Origin: Hyphomonas jannaschiana VP2
Lineage (GTDB): Bacteria > Pseudomonadota > Alphaproteobacteria > Caulobacterales > Hyphomonadaceae
NCBI RefSeq assembly: GCF_000685215.1
Contig: NZ_ARYJ01000006.1
Location: forward strand, 62,001 to 126,000
Direction of reading: 5' to 3'
Length of the DNA stretch: 64,000 nucleotides
Every line of letters begins with the position of its first letter. The first letter of the stretch is position 1. Below the pieces are notes generated by a model. That model worked only from the letters and a program-made list of their open reading frames with translations, had not been told where the DNA came from and searched no databases. Shown here piece by piece: positions 59,567 to 64,000 of the stretch. A program made the translations under genes and the position numbers.

Positions 59567-61477
59567 ATGACAGCAGTCCGGACACTCCTGACCGCAGCGC
59601 TTGCAACCAGCCTTAGCGCCTGCATCACCCCAGAGCCCGTCACGAAGATCGTCGAAAAAGAAGTGATCGTGACGGAAACCGTGATGGTGCCGCAGCCCAC
59701 AGCCCCCGGCCCCGGTGACCGGATGCCGACCGGGCGGGATGTTGGCGTGCGGTCCTCGGTTGTGGCACCGCATGGCGCGGCGGCCACGGCTCACCCGCTG
59801 GCCACGCAAACGGCAATCGATGTGCTGAAGGCTGGTGGCTCGGCGGTTGACGCGGCGATTGCCGCCAATGCCATGCTCGGGCTTGTGGAGCCGACGGCAA
59901 ACGGCATCGGCGGCGACCTGTTCGCGATTGTCTGGGATCCGGAAACGCAACAGCTATACGGCTATGAAGGCTCCGGCCGCAGCCCCAAAGGCGCGACACT
60001 GGCCGACATTCAGGCGAAAGCCGATGAATACATGGATGGCGAGATGATCCCGTTCCACGGGTCTGCATCGGTCACCGTTCCGGGTACGGTCGATGGCTGG
60101 TTCGCGCTGCATGAAAAATTCGGAAAGCTTCCAATTGCGGATGACCTCAGCCCTGCCATCACCTATGCCCGCGAAGGCGCGCCGATCCCGGAAGTCATTT
60201 CCTATTACTGGCACATGAACCAGAAGCGCTTTCAGGGATCCGTTGAGAGTGGCGCGCTGGAAGAGTTCGACAATGCGACGGAAACCTATTTCTCTCCACC
60301 GCCCCGCGAAGGCGCCCTGTTCAAGAACCCGGACCTCGCCGACACGCTGAGCCAGATTGCCGAGGGCGGCCGGGATGCCTTCTACAAGGGCGAACTGGCC
60401 GAACGGATGGATGCCTACTTCACCCGGATCGGTGGTTTCCTGAGGTATGAAGATTTCGCCAGCCATACCGGCAACTGGATCGAGCCGGTCTGCGTGACCT
60501 ATCGTCAGGACTACAAGGTCTGCGAACTGCCGCCGAGCACGCAGGGCATCGCTGCGCTGCAGATGCTGCAGATGCTCGAAAAATTCGACCTGCGGTCCAT
60601 GGGCTATGGCTCGACAGATTCGATCATGGCGCAGGTGGAAGCCAAACGCCTCGCCTTCGCCGACCGCGCCAAGGGCTATGCCGACCCGGACTTCGCCGGG
60701 ATCGACCCGCAGATGTTCATCGCCGAAGGCTACAATGCCAAGCGTGCCGAACTGATCGACCTCTCCAAACCCATGCCGAACGTCAAGGCAGGGCTCGACT
60801 TCCCGGCCGCTGACAAGAAGCTGGAAGATGGCGACACGACCTATCTGACCGTGGCGGACGAAAACGGCATGATGGTCTCGCTGATCCAGTCGAATTTTGC
60901 CGGCATGGGATCAGGCCTGGTCGCCGACAACATGGGCTTCATGTTCCAGGACCGCGGCCAGCTGTTCAGCCTTGACCCGGCCCACCCAAATGTCTGGGAA
61001 CCGGGCAAACGCCCCTTCCACACAATCATTCCGGCCTTCGCCTTCAAGAAGGACATGCCGGGCTGTCAGGTCCGCGCGGAACCGATCGAGCAAGCCTGCC
61101 CGTTCGAACCCTGGCTGAGCTTCGGCCTGATGGGCGGCGGCATGCAGCCGCAAGGCCATGTGCAGGTGATCCTGAACCTCGTCGATTTCGATATGGGCCT
61201 TCAGGAGGCTGGTGACGCAGCCCGCTGGGAGCATCGCGGCGGTTGTGAGCCGACCGGCAAATATGATGACCCGGCCTGCGAAGCCGACATCGGCAAAGTC
61301 CTGCTGGAAAGCGGCATCCCGACAGACACCCGCGCGGAACTCGAAGCCCGCGGCGTGGAAGTCGAGTGCTGCCAGGCTAATGGCGGCGGCTATCAGGCCA
61401 TCATGCGCGACTTCGAAAGCGGCGCCTACATCGCCGCCACCGAGCTGCGCAAGGACGGCATTGCCAGCGGGTACTAA
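59567..61477 (+). CDS. Gamma-glutamyltransferase, lipoprotein type
   Basis: A 636-residue Ntn-hydrolase, with a lipobox LSAC (Cys19) and so envelope-anchored. The autocatalytic cleavage site lies at T424 in LEDGDTTYLTVADENGMM, where the new N-terminal Thr becomes the nucleophile; the AVDAAIAANAMLGLVEPTANGIGGD block and RDAFYKGELAE are typical of the large subunit. It transfers or hydrolyses the gamma-glutamyl group of glutathione. The ATG at 59567 is preceded by GAGAGGTG; a GTG at 59558 is possible. Its stop overlaps the convergent VOC gene by 4 bp. Confidence 0.92.
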   Translation: MTAVRTLLTAALATSLSACITPEPVTKIVEKEVIVTETVMVPQPTAPGPGDRMPTGRDVGVRSSVVAPHGAAATAHPLATQTAIDVLKAGGSAVDAAIAANAMLGLVEPTANGIGGDLFAIVWDPETQQLYGYEGSGRSPKGATLADIQAKADEYMDGEMIPFHGSASVTVPGTVDGWFALHEKFGKLPIADDLSPAITYAREGAPIPEVISYYWHMNQKRFQGSVESGALEEFDNATETYFSPPPREGALFKNPDLADTLSQIAEGGRDAFYKGELAERMDAYFTRIGGFLRYEDFASHTGNWIEPVCVTYRQDYKVCELPPSTQGIAALQMLQMLEKFDLRSMGYGSTDSIMAQVEAKRLAFADRAKGYADPDFAGIDPQMFIAEGYNAKRAELIDLSKPMPNVKAGLDFPAADKKLEDGDTTYLTVADENGMMVSLIQSNFAGMGSGLVADNMGFMFQDRGQLFSLDPAHPNVWEPGKRPFHTIIPAFAFKKDMPGCQVRAEPIEQACPFEPWLSFGLMGGGMQPQGHVQVILNLVDFDMGLQEAGDAARWEHRGGCEPTGKYDDPACEADIGKVLLESGIPTDTRAELEARGVEVECCQANGGGYQAIMRDFESGAYIAATELRKDGIASGY

Positions 61478-62193
61478 TTCTCCAGCTTCAGGGTAATGCC
61501 TGCAATCGAGATGGACCTGTCTTCAACGGGCAGGTCCTTTTCTTTTGCGCGGGCGATCACCTGATCAGCATCCGGAAGCTCAAAGCCGAACTCTATCATC
61601 CGGTCTGCTGGTCCCTCCGTAAAATAGAGCACAGCATCCGCCAGGAAGAGGCGGCGCTTGTCCGCCGTGAGGCCGAAGACAAGCCCCCATTTCTGCGCCA
61701 GCGCATCCGGATCAGGCGTCTCGAGGACCGCATGCGTGAACCGTCCGGGAGCGGATCGCTCGCGCCAGCCGGGACCGCCCCAGCGCCAGCTGCCTGCGGG
61801 GCGCGGCTCGTCTACGGAAACGATGGCCCCGCCAATATCTGCCGGGTGAAGGTGGCTGGCAGAAATATCCGGCAGGTCGATGTTCCAGACGCGGCGGATG
61901 CCGAGCCCGTCGACACGGGTGCGCAAGGCCGCCATGTCGTCGGTCTGGAAGATCGCCATATAGCCGCCCTCGCCGCCCCGGTCGATGAAGCGCCGCGCCG
62001 GCGCTTTGTCGGTCGTCGGCACGACAACTTCCAGGAACTGGTCGCCGATGGCAAATACGGCATTCACAAGACCGAACTCTCCCACGCCGGGATCCGGAAA
62101 CGGCTCCCCCAACCCAAGAACGCTCTGCAATATGTCGGCGGTGTCTAGGCTGTTTGCGGCAATCACAAGCTGGCGCAGGCGCGGTGGGCTCAT
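61474..62193 (-). CDS. VOC/glyoxalase-like domain protein
   Basis: A 239-residue protein with two tandem VOC-type halves: LRQLVIAANSLDTADILQ with VGEFGLVNAVFAIGDQFLEVV, and APGRFTHAVLETPDPDALAQ with DRMIEFGFELPDADQVIARA. It belongs with the glyoxalase-like proteins (Glyoxalase_3-type) of unknown substrate. GGAGG precedes the ATG. It is divergent from the CDF exporter gene and convergent with the gamma-glutamyltransferase gene. Role unknown. Confidence 0.85.
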   Translation of the reverse strand: MSPPRLRQLVIAANSLDTADILQSVLGLGEPFPDPGVGEFGLVNAVFAIGDQFLEVVVPTTDKAPARRFIDRGGEGGYMAIFQTDDMAALRTRVDGLGIRRVWNIDLPDISASHLHPADIGGAIVSVDEPRPAGSWRWGGPGWRERSAPGRFTHAVLETPDPDALAQKWGLVFGLTADKRRLFLADAVLYFTEGPADRMIEFGFELPDADQVIARAKEKDLPVEDRSISIAGITLKLEN

Positions 62194-62339
62194 GGGTGTC
62201 CTCCGGGTTTATTCTGTTATGTTTTCCGGGCAATTTAGCACACATGCCGCAAGGGCAGAGCGGAAAATCGGCGCCGCCCCCAACGAAACGCTATTACAGC
62301 CGAATTGACGTGGCCCGGAAAGGATTCCACCTCAGGCTC

Positions 62340-63317
62340 ATGAGTTGCGACCTGACAACGAAAACGCCGGACGCGTCCCGCAGTCATGCCCATGAGCACG
62401 GGCATGATCACGCGCATGGGCACGACCACGGACACGGCCATGGGCATTCCCATGACCATGCCGATATGACGACAGCCGATTCCCGCAAGCGGGTGGCCAT
62501 CGCGGCGGTCCTGACGGCCAGCTTCATGCTCGCGGAGGTAACCGGCGGCCTGATCTCAGGCTCGCTCGCCCTGCTGGCAGACGCTGCGCATATGCTGACT
62601 GATGCAGCCTCACTCATCCTGGCCTGGGTTGGCTACAAGCTGGCGGACCGGCCCGCTGACCCTGCCCGGTCCTATGGCTTCGGCCGGATGAAAGTCCTCG
62701 CCGCCTTCACGAACGGTATCGCGCTGGTGGCCCTCGCCTGCTGGATTGTCTGGGAAGCCATTCATCGCCTGCTGGATCCGGCCCCCGTTCTGGGCGGAAT
62801 CATGCTCTGGGTGGCTATTGGCGGCCTCGTCGTGAACGTGCTCGCAGCCTGGGTGCTGCACGGCGGCGACAAGCATGACCTGAACCTTCAGGGTGCGCTG
62901 TGGCACGTCATCGGGGACCTGCTCGGCTCCGTTGCCGCCATCGCCGCAGCCATTGTCATCCTGACCACAGGCTGGACACCGGCCGACCCGATTCTGTCCG
63001 TGCTTGTGGCCCTGCTCGTCCTCGTCGCCGGCGTCCGGATCGCCCGCCAGTCTGGTCACATCCTGCTGGAAGGCACGCCGGATGGCCTGTCGCCCGAAGA
63101 CATCCGGAGAGACCTGATCGATCATGTCGGCAACGTCGCCAGCGTCTCGCACATCCACGCTTGGGCCCTGACCGAATCGAAGCCGCTCATCACGCTGGAA
63201 GTGACCGCCAAGCAAGGCGCCTGCATTGAAACCCTGCGCAGGGACGTCAAAGCCCGCCTCGCGGACCGGTTTGACGTCTCCCACGCCACTGTGGAAGTGG
63301 TTTCCGAGCCCTGCTGA
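62340..63317 (+). CDS. Cation diffusion facilitator (zinc-type, ZitB/CzcD-like)
   Basis: A 325-residue exporter. A His-rich N-terminus (HAHEHGHDHAHGHDHGHGHG, about residues 16-35) precedes six membrane helices; the metal site residues are in LLADAAHMLTDA (helix 2) and LWHVIGDLLGS (helix 5), the HxxxD pairs of CDF transporters. The cytoplasmic C-terminal domain (HIHAWALTESKPLITLEV) is also typical. It exports Zn2+ or related divalent cations against protons. The start at 62340 keeps the His-rich arm; a longer reading exists upstream but lacks a ribosome binding site. Divergent from the VOC gene. Confidence 0.92.
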   Translation: MSCDLTTKTPDASRSHAHEHGHDHAHGHDHGHGHGHSHDHADMTTADSRKRVAIAAVLTASFMLAEVTGGLISGSLALLADAAHMLTDAASLILAWVGYKLADRPADPARSYGFGRMKVLAAFTNGIALVALACWIVWEAIHRLLDPAPVLGGIMLWVAIGGLVVNVLAAWVLHGGDKHDLNLQGALWHVIGDLLGSVAAIAAAIVILTTGWTPADPILSVLVALLVLVAGVRIARQSGHILLEGTPDGLSPEDIRRDLIDHVGNVASVSHIHAWALTESKPLITLEVTAKQGACIETLRRDVKARLADRFDVSHATVEVVSEPC

Positions 63318-63425
63318 GCTTTCCGGCTTACGTCACATTGATATGAGCGGCCGGGGCCTTTAAGCCTCGATAGACCCGCCCTATGTGCAAAAGCCGATTC
63401 CATCAGGCACATCCGGAGTACCGAC

Positions 63426-64000
63426 ATGGCCGAGACCAAACACGCTGAAATCCTCATCCTCGGCTCCGGCCCTGCCGGCTGGACGGCTGCCGTCTATGGC
63501 GCCCGCGCCCTGCGCGATGTGCTGGTCGTCACCGGCATCCAGCCCGGCGGCCAGCTGACCATCACCACGGAAGTCGAAAACTATCCCGGCTTTACAGAGA
63601 TCCAGGGCCCGGACCTGATGGTGAAGATGCAGGAACATGCCGAAGCCATGGGCGCGAAGGTCGAGAACGACCACATCGCCGAAGTCGACTTCGACAGCCG
63701 CCCCTTCAAGGCAATCGGTGAGAGCGGCACGGTCTACACCGCAGATTCTGTCGTCATCTGCACAGGCGCCCAAGCCAAATGGCTGGGCCTGCCGACGGAA
63801 GAGAAGTTCAAGGGCTTCGGCGTCTCCGCCTGCGCCACGTGCGACGGCTTCTTCTATCGCGGCCGTGAGGTCCTGGTCGTTGGCGGCGGTAACACCGCCG
63901 TTGAAGAAGCGCTGTTCCTGACGAATTTCGCCTCCAAGGTCACCGTCGTGCACCGCCGCGACAGCTTCCGCGCCGAGAAGATCCTGCAGGAACGGCTGGT
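63426..64000 (+). CDS. trxB: Thioredoxin reductase (cut by right edge)
   Basis: The visible 191 residues cover the FAD domain ([37 protein letters not shown]), the redox-active pair C136-A-T-C139 in [10 protein letters not shown], and the beginning of the NADPH domain with [17 protein letters not shown]. It reduces thioredoxin with NADPH, and the CATC and spacing match TrxB. The 3' end lies beyond the window. It follows the CDF gene by 109 bp in the same direction but with an independent-looking leader. Confidence 0.96.
   Translation, partial: MAETKHAEILILGSGPAGWTAAVYGARALRDVLVVTGIQPGGQLTITTEVENYPGFTEIQGPDLMVKMQEHAEAMGAKVENDHIAEVDFDSRPFKAIGESGTVYTADSVVICTGAQAKWLGLPTEEKFKGFGVSACATCDGFFYRGREVLVVGGGNTAVEEALFLTNFASKVTVVHRRDSFRAEKILQERL

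Noticed and set aside
59425..59616. Small plus-strand frame beginning MLEGLAQSYLEALSQ after the glyoxalase-like gene
   Set aside because: Coupled start (8-base overlap) looks attractive, but it runs into the gamma-glutamyltransferase signal peptide and turns into Arg/Ser repeats; left out for lack of evidence.
1..64000. CRISPR arrays, insertion sequences, prophage genes, rRNA
   Set aside because: No regularly spaced identical repeats and no transposase, integrase, capsid or rRNA sequence were recognised anywhere in the window.

Overview
The window looks like chromosomal DNA of a GC-rich alphaproteobacterium, most likely a member of the Hyphomonadaceae (Hyphomonas-like). Pointers are a GTTC-N7-GTTC type SOS box at recA, a perfect TTAA-N7-TTAAC CtrA box, alphaproteobacterial families (DUF2093, TIGR02301), a DUF5916 outer-membrane protein, and many exported or lipoprotein amidohydrolases and peptidases. 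Genus is an inference. No rRNA, CRISPR array, transposase, integrase or prophage was found.

Layout. 1-4.4 kb: a coupled pair of exported amidohydrolases, a small membrane protein and an acyltransferase. 4.4-9.55 kb: the glycine cleavage operon (tandem glycine riboswitch, gcvT, gcvH, gcvPA, gcvPB) interrupted by a DUF2513 gene between gcvPA and gcvPB. 9.65-14.5 kb: a three-gene membrane/lipoprotein operon, then a repeat-rich intergenic stretch. 14.4-23.6 kb: argS, ispH, a ribbon-helix-helix protein with a membrane segment, a diiron ferritin-like protein, a cytochrome b/c' pair, trhO, a GFA protein, a GST and tRNA-Pro(CGG). 23.6-32.9 kb: MATE exporter, alaS, recA, DUF2093, M23 peptidase, amidase, a P-loop kinase. 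32.9-41.2 kb: a pentapeptide-like membrane protein, quinone reductase, TerC, rnhB, a flavin monooxygenase with an NTF2-like partner, a GIY-YIG nuclease behind a CtrA box, DUF4386 and ttcA.

41.2-42.7 kb is a compact AT-rich island of three overlapping genes without recognisable families, with its own promoter. 43-64 kb: DUF5916 protein, a DsbA-fold isomerase, acyl-CoA dehydrogenase, TSUP transporter, LysR regulator, enoyl-CoA hydratase, tadA, rsmD, patatin, a TrmA-type RNA methyltransferase, NUDIX, SDR, an Ala-rich lipoprotein, nitronate monooxygenase behind a structured leader, a 2-hydroxyacid dehydrogenase overlapping head-to-head with a TIGR02301 gene, soxR with its operator, glyoxalase-fold proteins, gamma-glutamyltransferase, a zinc-type CDF exporter and trxB (cut by the right edge).

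Most of the window is housekeeping translation and RNA-modification genes mixed with redox, detoxification and lipid metabolism. The most interesting non-routine signals are: (1) the nitronate monooxygenase leader, where a perfect 10-bp hairpin hides the ribosome binding site; (2) the membrane-segment RHH protein with a tandem palindromic operator upstream; (3) the AT-rich three-gene island; (4) the DUF2513 gene embedded in the gcv operon; (5) the CtrA box in front of the GIY-YIG gene. All functional statements rest on reading motifs by eye; no database search was run.
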